From NCBI RefSeq assembly GCF_000614975.1, contig NZ_BALM01000005.1:62001-126000 (forward strand): a DNA stretch of 64,000 bases. The letters run 5' to 3'. The notes under the pieces were generated by a model. The model saw nothing but the letters and a program-made list of their open reading frames with translations, did not search any database and was not told the origin of the DNA. Positions 25,762 through 34,787 of the stretch are shown piece by piece. A program made the translations under genes and the position numbers. The DNA is from Shewanella marina JCM 15074. Lineage in GTDB: Bacteria; Pseudomonadota; Gammaproteobacteria; Enterobacterales; Shewanellaceae. Position 1 is the stretch's first letter; the number at the start of each line of letters is the position of its first letter.

Positions 25762-26805
25762 ATGTCTACTCGTATCGGCTTCAATCGTCAGCAAAATTCA
25801 GTGACTTCAGCTGAATTTTATCAAGAACAACAGCTACCAGCTTCGATTTTACAAGACTTAAATAGTGCCGCAGCCGAAACTGAGTTTGAAATTGCAGCGA
25901 ATACCCGACGCAGTTATAAGGCAAGTTTTGATATTTTTTGTCATTATTGTCAGCAGCATCAATTAAATTCTCTACCTGCTGATCCGCGAGTTGTCGTTGC
26001 ATTTATTGGTCAGCAAAAAGATATTTATCTCGACCAAACTGAAAGCCAACTGTCTAAACAAACACTTATATCTAGACTCGCTGCAATTCGTTTCTTTCAT
26101 ATTGAGGCAGGATATAATTCGCCGACCGAACACCCTATGGTATTACGGGTTATGCGTGGTATTGGTCGTAATCAACATCGAGATATTCAAGATTATGATC
26201 AACAACCCATTATGTATGATGAACTCGAAATGTTGCTCTCGGCAATTGAAGAAAACAACTCTCATCTACAAGCTGTTAGAGATAAAGCTATATTTCAGCT
26301 AGCGTTTCAAGGTGGTTTTCGTCGTAGTGAAATAGCTGCAATTCAAGTTAGTCATCTCACTTTTTTGAGGCAGAAATTAAAAGTAAGACTGCCCTACTCT
26401 AAAGCAAACCAAAGTGGTGTTAGAGAATGGAAAGATCTACCACAAGATGAACCTTTTTCTGCTTATGATGCAATCAAGCAATGGTTAGCGTTAACCGGTA
26501 TAGACGATGGTCATCTATTCAGATCAATCTCGAGGAATGGCTTAAAACTAAGACCTTATTTTTTAAAGCAGGCTAATGATCCCAAATCAAAAAATAGCGG
26601 TTTTCTAAATGGAGATGATATCTATCGCTTAGTTAAAAAATACAGTGCACTAGCGGGATTACCTACCCAATTTTTTGGTGCGCACAGTTTGCGAAGTGGT
26701 TGTGTAACTCAGTTATATGAGAATGATAAAGACCATTTATATATTATGGCAAGAACGGGTCATACAGACCCGCGCTCATTAAGACATTACCTTAAACCAA
26801 AATAG
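25762..26805 (+). CDS. Tyrosine recombinase / phage-integrase-family protein
   Basis: A 347-residue protein with an N-terminal SAM-like core-binding domain (about residues 40-130: TRRSYKASFDIFCHYCQQHQ...) and a C-terminal catalytic domain. The catalytic residues are visible: Arg in AFQGGFRRSEIAAI, HSLRSG, GHTDP and the nucleophile Tyr in SLRHYLKPK at the very end. Residues such as DPRVVVAFIGQQ fit stand-alone chromosomal recombinases. No phage or island genes are adjacent, and no integrated element bounded by att sites is evident. It is divergent from the HelD-like operon. The start is ATG 25762; a GTG six bases upstream is also possible. The substrate site is unknown. Confidence 0.87.
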   Translation: MSTRIGFNRQQNSVTSAEFYQEQQLPASILQDLNSAAAETEFEIAANTRRSYKASFDIFCHYCQQHQLNSLPADPRVVVAFIGQQKDIYLDQTESQLSKQTLISRLAAIRFFHIEAGYNSPTEHPMVLRVMRGIGRNQHRDIQDYDQQPIMYDELEMLLSAIEENNSHLQAVRDKAIFQLAFQGGFRRSEIAAIQVSHLTFLRQKLKVRLPYSKANQSGVREWKDLPQDEPFSAYDAIKQWLALTGIDDGHLFRSISRNGLKLRPYFLKQANDPKSKNSGFLNGDDIYRLVKKYSALAGLPTQFFGAHSLRSGCVTQLYENDKDHLYIMARTGHTDPRSLRHYLKPK

Positions 26806-26837
26806 AATTATTAATTTATGGTTAACCATAAATATCT

Positions 26838-27044
26838 TTACTTGGTTAATAACAAGAAGTTGTAAAACTGGTATCTTGTTTTGTCACTTGAGTACATCAT
26901 TTGAAGTAATTGATTGTATTTTTCAAATGAGATATCAGCAATAAATTCTGGATAGGCAACAGTATATTGTAGCCAAATGCCATATTTAAATTTATCGTAA
27001 ATAATAGCAGTGATTTTATCTTCTGTTTGAGTAAAATCATTCAT
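26838..27044 (-). CDS. Small unknown protein downstream of tapT
   Basis: A 68-residue acidic and aromatic-rich protein (FKYGIWLQYTVAYPEFIADISFEKYNQLL). No family is recognised. Its start overlaps the tapT stop by eight bases, consistent with co-translation. It has no signal peptide or membrane segment. A real gene is likely because of the tight overlap and the absence of a better frame, but function is unknown. Confidence 0.5.
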   Translation of the reverse strand: MNDFTQTEDKITAIIYDKFKYGIWLQYTVAYPEFIADISFEKYNQLLQMMYSSDKTRYQFYNFLLLTK

Positions 27045-27789
27045 GTCGGCTACCCACTGTTGTTACCTGATTCAATGCTGCTAAATAATGCTGCCCTAGG
27101 TCAGTAAGGTTTTTAAGCTCACTTTGAGGTTTACGGCTACGGCTAAATAATGAGGATTCTATAAACAACTCAAACCAAGTCGCTAATACTTCACTCTCTT
27201 TTTCTGCACTCATTGCCGCCAATGCCATTACCGCAACTTCGGCAGTGCCAAACTGAAAATCTCTAACCCCTTTTCTCAATGCATATTTGGCGGTGGTATT
27301 TGCATCAAATGATAAAATAGGCAAATGATGTAAATATTCACTTTTACGATAGATTTTGACCGCCTGTCGCCAACTACCATCAATAAGTATAAATAGCGGT
27401 CTTTTGCCAGTAGTCATCGAGACAGTATTACACACTAAATCTGGTTGATAAGCATACTCACCGGGAAATACGACATAGGGTTGATACTTAGGATCATTCA
27501 ATAAGGCGAGAACCTTCGGATTAGGCTCTGTTCTTGACCAAATATAAGCATGCGTATCAGGGAATATATCAGCAATTAAGCGACCACTGTTACTAGGCTT
27601 TAATACCTCGTCATCGTACATCAATAATAAAAAACTAGCTTGAGCCTCGATTTGTGTTCGTAGATGACAAGTACAAAAATCTTGGGCTAACAAACATTGC
27701 TCACAACGTACCAGACTTTTTCCTCTCGCTGAAAATGGCCGAGTAGAAATCGATTTACGATATTGATAAAGTTTGTGTACTGCGTGCAT
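27037..27789 (-). CDS. tapT: DTW-domain tRNA-uridine aminocarboxypropyltransferase TapT
   Basis: A 250-residue protein. An N-terminal zinc-ribbon-like CEQCLLAQDFCTCH is followed by LLLMYDDEVLKPSNSGRLIADIFPDTHAYIWSRTEP and the DxSW-type motif LIDGSWRQAVKIYRKSEYL. These match E. coli TapT (YfiP), which makes acp3U at position 47 of tRNA from SAM. Length is slightly above the usual 230. E. coli encodes TapT next to patZ; here they are separated by about 17 kb. The start ATG at 27789 lacks a strong ribosome site. Confidence 0.85.
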   Translation of the reverse strand: MHAVHKLYQYRKSISTRPFSARGKSLVRCEQCLLAQDFCTCHLRTQIEAQASFLLLMYDDEVLKPSNSGRLIADIFPDTHAYIWSRTEPNPKVLALLNDPKYQPYVVFPGEYAYQPDLVCNTVSMTTGKRPLFILIDGSWRQAVKIYRKSEYLHHLPILSFDANTTAKYALRKGVRDFQFGTAEVAVMALAAMSAEKESEVLATWFELFIESSLFSRSRKPQSELKNLTDLGQHYLAALNQVTTVGSRHE

Positions 27790-28094
27790 ATATTTTGTCT
27801 TTTACTCTTACATAGATAAGGTTGAGATTTTACGTTTAGTCGCAGCATGACTCAAGAACAGAAGTGATTTTATGAGTCAATTACTATTAAATATAATTAA
27901 TTATTTCAAGTCTCTTAACAGATTGTATACAACACCTGTCTGTTATTTACATTAAGTGTTCTATTTGCTTGTTTGCATTAGATATTTTAATCTAAACATA
28001 CAAAATATCTCTAGCGTGAATAATTGTATTTATATTAATTGAGAGTAACATTGCAGCCGGAAATCACCTGCTTATATCGTTATTCGGAGTCTTC
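27790..28094. other. Divergent intergenic region tapT/emrD
   Basis: A 305-bp AT-rich region between divergent genes. It must contain both promoters. I see no long dyad, small gene or RNA. Confidence 0.6.
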
Positions 28095-29324
28095 ATGTCA
28101 TCTTCTTTCCAAAGAAAACAGCCTTTCTTTGGCGTTGTTTCTATGCCTGTTATTCTCAGTTTGCTGGTCATGACAATTGCAACTGCACAAATGGCTCAAA
28201 CTATTTTTGTACCAGCATTACCACTTATTGGCCAAGGCTTACAAGCAAGTAATGGTTATTTACAAGCTATTATGGCTATTTATTTAACTAGCTATGGTTT
28301 GATGCAATTTGTTTATGGCCCTTTGAGTGATCGAATTGGTCGTAAGAAACCATTAATTTTTGGTATGTGTTTGTTTATTGTTGGAGCCTTGATTGCTGGG
28401 ATTAGTCAAAGTATTAATATGCTGTTATTTGCTAGCTTTCTTCAAGGGTGTGGTACCGCAAGTGCTGGCGCATTAAGCCGCAGTATTCCACGTGATTATT
28501 ATTTTGGTGACCGATTAAAACAATTTAATAGCTATATTTCTATGGCTGTTATATTTTCACCATTAATCGCACCATTTTTTGGTGGTTGGTTAGCTCAAAC
28601 CTGGGGCTGGCATGCAGTCTATTTTGGATTAGCTCTGTTTGGTTTAATTGTTGTTATTACCTTGGCATACGGTTTCACTGAGTCTTTACCTGTTAACCAA
28701 CGTAACAGTCAACCAGCTATTGCAGCTTATAAAGCGGTCTTATCTAATCGTCACTTTAAAGGTTACATGTTTGCCTTGTTAGCAACTTTTGCTGGTGTTG
28801 CCGGATTTGAAGCCATCGCGGGAATTTTGTACGGTCAAAGTTTAAAGATGACCCCTTTTATGGTGAGCTGTTATTTTGTTGCGCCTATTCCTGGTTATCT
28901 TTTAGGGGCTTTTATTGCGTCTAAACAACAATCGATGAATAAGTTGCTATACCAAGGTATTGCATTACTAGGTGCAGGGGCATTATTTCTATTAATCCCA
29001 GGTTTATTTGGGTTTGTATTCGCATGGTGCTTGTTGGCTGGCTCAGTTCTATTTTTTACGGGAGCAGGTATCCTTTATCCAACCTTAACCTCTGCCGCAC
29101 TAGAGCCTTTTCCTCGACATGCTGGTGTTGCAGGCGCTTTGCTTGGAGGTTTACAAAACTTTGGCGCTGGTGTTGCAGCAACCGCAATGGCGTTAATTCC
29201 AATGGATGGCCAATTAAGTATTGGTTTATTAAGTTCTGTAATGGTTATTATTGTTATTGTGGCTATTCAATATGCAAAAGATAGTCGTGATCATGATATT
29301 GCGACTCATGGGGCCGCTCATTAA
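28095..29324 (+). CDS. emrD: MFS multidrug efflux pump EmrD
   Basis: A 409-residue inner-membrane protein with 12 predicted helices. It matches E. coli EmrD closely: GQ/AQMAQTIFVPALP in helix 1, the MFS signature YGPLSDRIGRKKPLIFG in loop 2-3, SIPRDYYFGDRLKQFNSY and FFTGAGILYPTLTSAALEPFP with GALLGGLQNFGAGV. It is a drug:proton antiporter of the Bcr/CflA group that exports amphipathic compounds. The start has a CGGAG site. A bidirectional terminator follows. Confidence 0.9.
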   Translation: MSSSFQRKQPFFGVVSMPVILSLLVMTIATAQMAQTIFVPALPLIGQGLQASNGYLQAIMAIYLTSYGLMQFVYGPLSDRIGRKKPLIFGMCLFIVGALIAGISQSINMLLFASFLQGCGTASAGALSRSIPRDYYFGDRLKQFNSYISMAVIFSPLIAPFFGGWLAQTWGWHAVYFGLALFGLIVVITLAYGFTESLPVNQRNSQPAIAAYKAVLSNRHFKGYMFALLATFAGVAGFEAIAGILYGQSLKMTPFMVSCYFVAPIPGYLLGAFIASKQQSMNKLLYQGIALLGAGALFLLIPGLFGFVFAWCLLAGSVLFFTGAGILYPTLTSAALEPFPRHAGVAGALLGGLQNFGAGVAATAMALIPMDGQLSIGLLSSVMVIIVIVAIQYAKDSRDHDIATHGAAH

Positions 29325-29339
29325 CTCCCCTAACAAAGC

Positions 29340-29367
29340 AAAAAGCCTGCATTTAGCAGGCTTTTTT
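29340..29367 (+). terminator. Bidirectional terminator between emrD and pssA
   Basis: An AAAAAGCCTGC/GCAGGCTTTTTT stem with a five-base loop between two converging genes. Confidence 0.9.
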
Positions 29368-29382
29368 GTAGGTACTATTCGA

Positions 29383-30696
29383 TTACAGAATACGTCTTAA
29401 TAAGAAATCAGCTTTGATACGATTGATTCGAGTCATAATCTTCTTAACCGGCGCGGGATATTTCTGCAGTGTATCAATTTGGCTAAAGTGATATAAACGA
29501 GTAGTATGCTCTAAAATATGAGCTTGCTCTTCTTTAAATTTATCACTCCACTGCCCTGACTCATCATCAATGACTAAGCCATTTTCGATATCAAGTGCCC
29601 ATGCTCTAGGATTAAGGTTACTGCCTGTTAATAGATGACGTTTATCATCCACACTAATACCTTTTAAATGAAAGCTATTATTATCATGCTTCCATAAATA
29701 GATATTTAATAAGCCTTGGTCTACGGCCCATTGTTGGCGTTTCACAAACTTACGTAGAGACTGCTCATACATGTAAGGTAATGCACCAATGGTCGAGAAG
29801 TCTTGCTCTGGTGGAATATAAAAATCATTGGCAGTTTTATCACCTACAACAATATTAATTTTACGGCCTTGTCGTAATTGTTTAACAATTGAACGAACTA
29901 ATGCATAAGGTGGATTAAAGTAAGGTGTACAAATAAATAATTGATGCTGCGCGCTATCAACTAAATTAATAATAGCCTTATTTAAGCGATTCTTCTTTCT
30001 ACCTAGGCCAACAAGCGGTGTCACTCGAGTACCAATTCTAGTACTTGGGAATTCATACTTAGCTTGTGCTAAACGCAGTTTAAAGCTTCTGATCTCTGAC
30101 TTTGATGGCAGTATTTCAGTTTCTTTAGGCTGACATAAAGAGCATACTGCTGGATCGTTAACCAAATAGTCTGTAATCATATTGCGCATACTTGTTGCAA
30201 GCTCTGCTGATTCGATTACATGATAACGGTCGAAACGATACTTTTCGAACTGTTGTAAGTAGATATTATTTAAGCTTGCACCGCTATAGATAACAGCATC
30301 ATCAATAATAAAACCTTTTAAATGTAACACACCCATAAATTCACGGGATTTTACTGGTACACCTAGTATTTCAATTGGATGTTCTGCTTCTGCCATGACT
30401 TTGCGATACATTAAGTAGTTGCCGCTGTCACCTTTATGGCCAATTAAGCCACGGCGAGCACGATGAAAATCAACCAAGACTTTAATATCAAGTTGTGGAT
30501 TTTCAGCTTTAGCAGTCATCAATGCTTGTAGCACTTCCCTACCGGCTTCATCATCTTCAAGATACAAAGCGGTGATATAGATAGACTGCTTTGCATGTTG
30601 AATACGCGAAATTAACTCAGCTTTAAAACTCTGCGGTGTTAACAGCCATTTTATCGCGTCTTGGTGAAGACTTATACCACCTAGCTTGGTCAGCAA
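29383..30696 (-). CDS. pssA: CDP-diacylglycerol-serine O-phosphatidyltransferase (PLD type)
   Basis: A 437-residue membrane-associated enzyme that makes phosphatidylserine from CDP-diacylglycerol and serine, the precursor of phosphatidylethanolamine. It belongs to the phospholipase D superfamily. The two HKD motifs are visible: HLKGFIIDD (about residue 134) and FHLKGISVDDKRHLLTGSNLNPRAW (about residue 355). It resembles E. coli PssA (451 residues), including SFKAELISRIQHAKQSIYITALYLEDDEAG. It is encoded alone; an AAGGAGG-like site precedes the start. Confidence 0.92.
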   Translation of the reverse strand: MLTKLGGISLHQDAIKWLLTPQSFKAELISRIQHAKQSIYITALYLEDDEAGREVLQALMTAKAENPQLDIKVLVDFHRARRGLIGHKGDSGNYLMYRKVMAEAEHPIEILGVPVKSREFMGVLHLKGFIIDDAVIYSGASLNNIYLQQFEKYRFDRYHVIESAELATSMRNMITDYLVNDPAVCSLCQPKETEILPSKSEIRSFKLRLAQAKYEFPSTRIGTRVTPLVGLGRKKNRLNKAIINLVDSAQHQLFICTPYFNPPYALVRSIVKQLRQGRKINIVVGDKTANDFYIPPEQDFSTIGALPYMYEQSLRKFVKRQQWAVDQGLLNIYLWKHDNNSFHLKGISVDDKRHLLTGSNLNPRAWALDIENGLVIDDESGQWSDKFKEEQAHILEHTTRLYHFSQIDTLQKYPAPVKKIMTRINRIKADFLLRRIL

Positions 30697-31041
30697 GGCA
30701 ACCTCCTTAAAAGCATGTCAGTTGAAGCAACAATCAGCTTAACTGATAAATAAAGCGTCAAACTAGTTTTACTTTAACCTAATTATGGCAGCAAAACAGT
30801 TAATGTTTGTACGATTTATTACTGTAATATTATACAAGGCATAAGAAATTACCTACTAATATGCAGTTGGGCAAGGACTTTCGTCACATCAGATACTTAA
30901 TAGACATTTTTTATACAAATTTAATTTAATGGCTTACCTTTTGAGCTAAATTATAAAATTATCAGTCGATTGAATATATTTACTGTGTCCATTTTTACAA
31001 TTTGTTAGAATGCACGCCTACTCTAAATTTGCTTAGGTTGT
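30697..31041. other. Intergenic region upstream of the small membrane protein gene
   Basis: A 345-bp AT-rich region between the divergent pssA and the 58-residue membrane protein gene. TTAGAAT near 31007 could be a -10 element for the rightward gene. No other feature is seen. Confidence 0.5.
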
Positions 31042-31218
31042 ATGCAAATGAATTTTAAAATTCTTATTAGCTTAGCTGTCGTTTTACTTGGTGCATTTTT
31101 GATTTTTCATTTTAAAACTGCTCTAGGTGCGTTGGTATTGCCAATATTTTGTGTGTTAGTGGGCATCGTCACTGTGATTTTGTTTAAACTTATTGTAAAG
31201 GATGATAAGCAAGACTAA
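31042..31218 (+). CDS. 58-residue two-helix membrane protein
   Basis: A short frame starting ATG CAA ATG with an AGG-type site upstream (gcttaggttgt). The product is MQMNFKILISLAVVLLGAFL, then a second hydrophobic stretch (LGALVLPIFCVLVGIVTVILF), and a charged end KDDKQD. Two membrane segments with a charged tail are typical of real small membrane proteins. It lies on the same strand 72 bp before dacB. Function unknown. Confidence 0.55.
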   Translation: MQMNFKILISLAVVLLGAFLIFHFKTALGALVLPIFCVLVGIVTVILFKLIVKDDKQD

Positions 31219-31290
31219 ATACGGCCAATACTGGTGAGCAAGTTAAGAGTCATGCATAATGAAGTTAATTGTTCATCAGCCTATTGAGTT

Positions 31291-32691
31291 ATGTTACTTA
31301 AATTCCTACCTATTATTCTCCTGCCGGTCGCATTTACGGCAACAGCTGATACAGGCCTATCTAAAGTCATTACTGCGCTCGAACCCAGTCAATCACAAGT
31401 CGCCATCATTGTTGAAGATAACAGCACAGGTAAAGTGATTGTCAGTAAAAATGCAGATCGTTTCTTTATCCCTGCCAGTACTCAAAAGTTATTAACTGCC
31501 GTTGCTGCCACCTCGCTTTTAGGCAGTAACTATCAATTTAAAACCAGTATCACCAGTGCTAAACGTATCACTAATGGGGTAATCGATGGTGACGTATACA
31601 TTAACTTCAGTGGTGATCCTTCACTCACGCGGCAAAATATTAAAAAGTTAGTCTCAGAGCTTGCAAGCCTCGGGGTGAAACGAATTAGTGGCAATGTTTA
31701 TCTTGCGGGTAAAAAACATAATAAACCCCATGCAGTCGGCTGGGTATGGGACGATTTAGGTGTCTGCTATGCTGCGCCAGTATCTAGCTATATTATCGAT
31801 AAGAACTGTATTAAAGCTAAGCTTATTAAAGCAAAAAATAACCAACTGTCGGTCAAATACGCACGTTATTTACCGATTAGTATTAATAGTAACGCCCAAA
31901 TTGATAAAAATAGTGCCTTTTGTGATTTAGATTTAGCGCATCAAGTGAACAATCATTATCAATTATCTGGATGTTATAACGGTTATTTGCCGTTGAACTT
32001 AAGAATTGCTATTGATGATCCGGTTCAATATGCTATTGCGACTCTTTCAAAGTATTTTAAGCACCAACATATTCAAGTTTCAGGGCAGTTTGTCGAAAGT
32101 CAAAAAGGTGCCAGATCCCAACGTATTTTAGTTGTGCACCATTCACAAGATTTATCAGTGTTAATTAACGAGATGTTACTTGATTCGGATAATTTAATTG
32201 CTGATAGCCTGTTAAAACAAATTGGCCAGCGTTACTTTGGTCAGCAAGGCAGCTTTGAAAATGGCGCCAAAGCAATGACTGAGATTCTGGCGCAATATGA
32301 TATTAATTTAACCGATGCACAAATTGTTGATGGTTCAGGTTTATCGAGATACAACTTATTAACGGCAACACAATTGATGCAGATCTTAAGACTTATTGAT
32401 ACCAACCCTAAGTTTAAGGGGTTAGTTGCAGACTTACCTGTTGCTGGACTTTCTGGTACCCTTAAATACCGCAGTTATTTCAATAAAGTGCCACTAAAGC
32501 AGAATGTTCATGCCAAAACCGGCACTATGCAGGGGGTTGCTAACTTAGCGGGATATGTGACCAATAAAGAGGGTCATAAGTACCGTTTTGTTATCATTGA
32601 AAATGGCTTAACTCCAAACAACAAAAAGGCGCAAATAGCGCCCTTTGCTGCCATAACACTGCAAGCTATTATTGAACAAACATCAAAATAG
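31291..32691 (+). CDS. dacB: D-alanyl-D-alanine carboxypeptidase/endopeptidase DacB (PBP4)
   Basis: A 466-residue periplasmic penicillin-binding protein of peptidase family S13. It has a signal peptide (MLLKFLPIILLPVAFTATA), the active-site SxxK as STQK at residues 63-66, SDN in LLDSDNLIADSLL and KTGT in HAKTGTMQGVANLAGYV. The large insert between SxxK and SDN is characteristic. It trims and cleaves peptide cross-links in peptidoglycan. The start is ATG 31291 with a weak ribosome site. The last nine bases overlap the end of the opposite acyl-CoA dehydrogenase gene. Confidence 0.92.
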   Translation: MLLKFLPIILLPVAFTATADTGLSKVITALEPSQSQVAIIVEDNSTGKVIVSKNADRFFIPASTQKLLTAVAATSLLGSNYQFKTSITSAKRITNGVIDGDVYINFSGDPSLTRQNIKKLVSELASLGVKRISGNVYLAGKKHNKPHAVGWVWDDLGVCYAAPVSSYIIDKNCIKAKLIKAKNNQLSVKYARYLPISINSNAQIDKNSAFCDLDLAHQVNNHYQLSGCYNGYLPLNLRIAIDDPVQYAIATLSKYFKHQHIQVSGQFVESQKGARSQRILVVHHSQDLSVLINEMLLDSDNLIADSLLKQIGQRYFGQQGSFENGAKAMTEILAQYDINLTDAQIVDGSGLSRYNLLTATQLMQILRLIDTNPKFKGLVADLPVAGLSGTLKYRSYFNKVPLKQNVHAKTGTMQGVANLAGYVTNKEGHKYRFVIIENGLTPNNKKAQIAPFAAITLQAIIEQTSK

Positions 32692-34431
32692 ATCGGCGCT
32701 CATTGCCATCACTACATCATCACCTGTTGTGAGTTGCGACAGGTGATAATTTGCTTTAAAGATTATTTTATTAAAATAAAACTCAACCAAATGGTTATAC
32801 AATGCCGCATCATCAGTGGTTGCTGCATGAGTTTGTAATTTCAATAAGTAATAGCCATAAAGAATATAACCAAAAGCATCTAGGCTATCGACGGCGCAGC
32901 TATTAATAATATTGGGTTGTGACAGTTTAACTTCATTAAGCGCCATACAAGCATCAATAAACTGTTGCCAAAGTTCAATTAGCTGAGCTGAATGTTTTGC
33001 TGAAATATGTTCAAAAGCAGCCATATCTTGTTTTGTTTGTTCAATAAATTGCAGCACTGTGGCTAAATTATCTCCAAGCACTTTTCTGCCCAGAAAATCG
33101 TTAGCTTGAATTCCATTAGTACCTTCATAAATTTGCGCAATACGGGTATCACGAACAAGCTGTTCAACGCCTGATTCGCGAATATAGCCATGACCACCAA
33201 AAACCTGTTGCGCCATAATGGTACAGTCTAAACCTCGGTCAGTTAAAAAGGCTTTAGCAACCGGAGTTAATAACCCAACAAACTTAACAGCATCAAGTTG
33301 TTGTTGCCCCTCGCCAAATTTGGCTAAATCTAACTGTAGACCAGTGTGCATTGCCAGCGCACGTCCTGCGGTATTTAAGGCTTTTATAGTTAGTAGCATG
33401 CGGCGCACATCGCCATGCACTAGAATAGGATCGGCTTGGTTACCACTTTTAACTGCGCCAACAGCTAAACCTTGTTCTCTCTCTTTGGCATATTGGCTTG
33501 CTAATTGATAGGCCGCTTCACCACTACCAAGCCCTTGAATGCCAATCGCTAAACGTTCATAGTTCATCATGGTAAACATACAAACTAGACCACGATTAAC
33601 TTTGCCAATTAAAAAACCTTGCGACTGCTCAAAATTCATCACACACGTTGAGGAACCTTTTAAACCCATCTTATGTTCAATTGAACCCACACTGACACCA
33701 TTGGCACCTGCTAGACTTTGATCATCGTTCACTTTAATTTTAGGCACTAAAAATAATGAAATACCTTTATTGCCTTCAACCTTGGCCAATACTAAATGGA
33801 TAATGTTCTCCGATAAGTCTTGGTCACCACCTGTGATAAAAATCTTGGTACCAGTGATGGTATAACTGCCGTCATCCGCTAACGTAGCCTTAGTGCTAAT
33901 ATTGCGTAAGTCTGAACCCGCTTGAGGCTCTGTCATATCCATTGCCCCAGCCCACTCACCAGAATAGAGTTTTGGTAGGTACAATTGCTTTAATTCATCA
34001 CTGCCGTGGGCATTAATGCATAATGCTGCCCCAGCAGTTAGCGAGTTATATAACGTAAAGGCATTACTTGCACCGTAGCCGATTTCATCAACTAAAATGC
34101 CCAACAGCTTAGGCATCCCCATACCACCATGCTCAGCCTCACCACATAAGCCAATCCAACCACCTTCTACAAAATGTTGGTAAGCCTGTTTAAAGCCATC
34201 AGGCGTAACGACCTGACCATCATTAAATTGCACACCTTGCTCATCACTGTTGCGATTTAACGGGGCCACAACCTCTTCATTTAATCGCGCCGCTTCCTCT
34301 AAAATAGCTCGCGCAGTCTCAATGTCCATATACTCAGCAAGTTGTGGAATTGATTGCCAAACTTGCTCAGCATTAAATACGTTAGAGAGCATGAAATTCA
34401 TGTTTTTTAATGGGGCTTGGTATGGGTACAT
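32683..34431 (-). CDS. Acyl-CoA dehydrogenase, long (DmdC-like) type
   Basis: A 582-residue FAD enzyme. MDMTEPQAGSDLRNISTKA and ITGTKIFITGGDQDL are the FAD/substrate motifs, YERLAIGIQGLGSGEAAYQ the helical core, and QVFGGHGYIRESGVEQLVRDTRIAQIYEGTNGIQANDFLGRK carries the active-site region with the glutamate in YEGTNG. The extra C-terminal domain and the N-terminal YQAPLKNMNFML mark the subgroup that includes 3-methylmercaptopropionyl-CoA dehydrogenase (DmdC). The true substrate cannot be told from sequence; medium/long-chain acyl-CoA oxidation is a reasonable alternative. It is a single gene. Confidence 0.87.
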   Translation of the reverse strand: MYPYQAPLKNMNFMLSNVFNAEQVWQSIPQLAEYMDIETARAILEEAARLNEEVVAPLNRNSDEQGVQFNDGQVVTPDGFKQAYQHFVEGGWIGLCGEAEHGGMGMPKLLGILVDEIGYGASNAFTLYNSLTAGAALCINAHGSDELKQLYLPKLYSGEWAGAMDMTEPQAGSDLRNISTKATLADDGSYTITGTKIFITGGDQDLSENIIHLVLAKVEGNKGISLFLVPKIKVNDDQSLAGANGVSVGSIEHKMGLKGSSTCVMNFEQSQGFLIGKVNRGLVCMFTMMNYERLAIGIQGLGSGEAAYQLASQYAKEREQGLAVGAVKSGNQADPILVHGDVRRMLLTIKALNTAGRALAMHTGLQLDLAKFGEGQQQLDAVKFVGLLTPVAKAFLTDRGLDCTIMAQQVFGGHGYIRESGVEQLVRDTRIAQIYEGTNGIQANDFLGRKVLGDNLATVLQFIEQTKQDMAAFEHISAKHSAQLIELWQQFIDACMALNEVKLSQPNIINSCAVDSLDAFGYILYGYYLLKLQTHAATTDDAALYNHLVEFYFNKIIFKANYHLSQLTTGDDVVMAMSADLF

Positions 34432-34787
34432 AGTTTATTCTCAGCGATTTAAACACTTGTTTGACTACAGATACTACCGAATATAGAGCTAAACATCTAG
34501 CTTGATTATGCTTCCTTATAAATCAAATTAACCCCTTATTTAGCTAGTATCTAATTTATTCATTAATTAATCTGACTTGGATAATATTTTCAAGTTAACC
34601 ATGACTTTTATCACATATTTATAGTGTATTAAATCGACCTCAAATATTTTTATATAACTCATCAATGATCACATAACTCATATTTGTACCCTATTAAATA
34701 TGAAAACATGACCATTTACTTTTGATATTCAATTAATATTTTTAAGCGTTAATCTTAATTGCAGTTTCTCCTTTAAAGGACTTAATA
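34432..34787. other. Divergent regulatory region upstream of the ato operon
   Basis: A 356-bp very AT-rich region between the acyl-CoA dehydrogenase gene and atoD. It should hold the ato promoter and the LysR target site, which I could not pinpoint. TCCTTTAAAGGA at 34769-34780 includes the atoD ribosome site and is self-complementary. Confidence 0.5.

Noticed and set aside
25991..26302. 103-codon frame inside the recombinase gene
   Set aside because: It overlaps the catalytic protein in another frame and its product looks like a chance translation.
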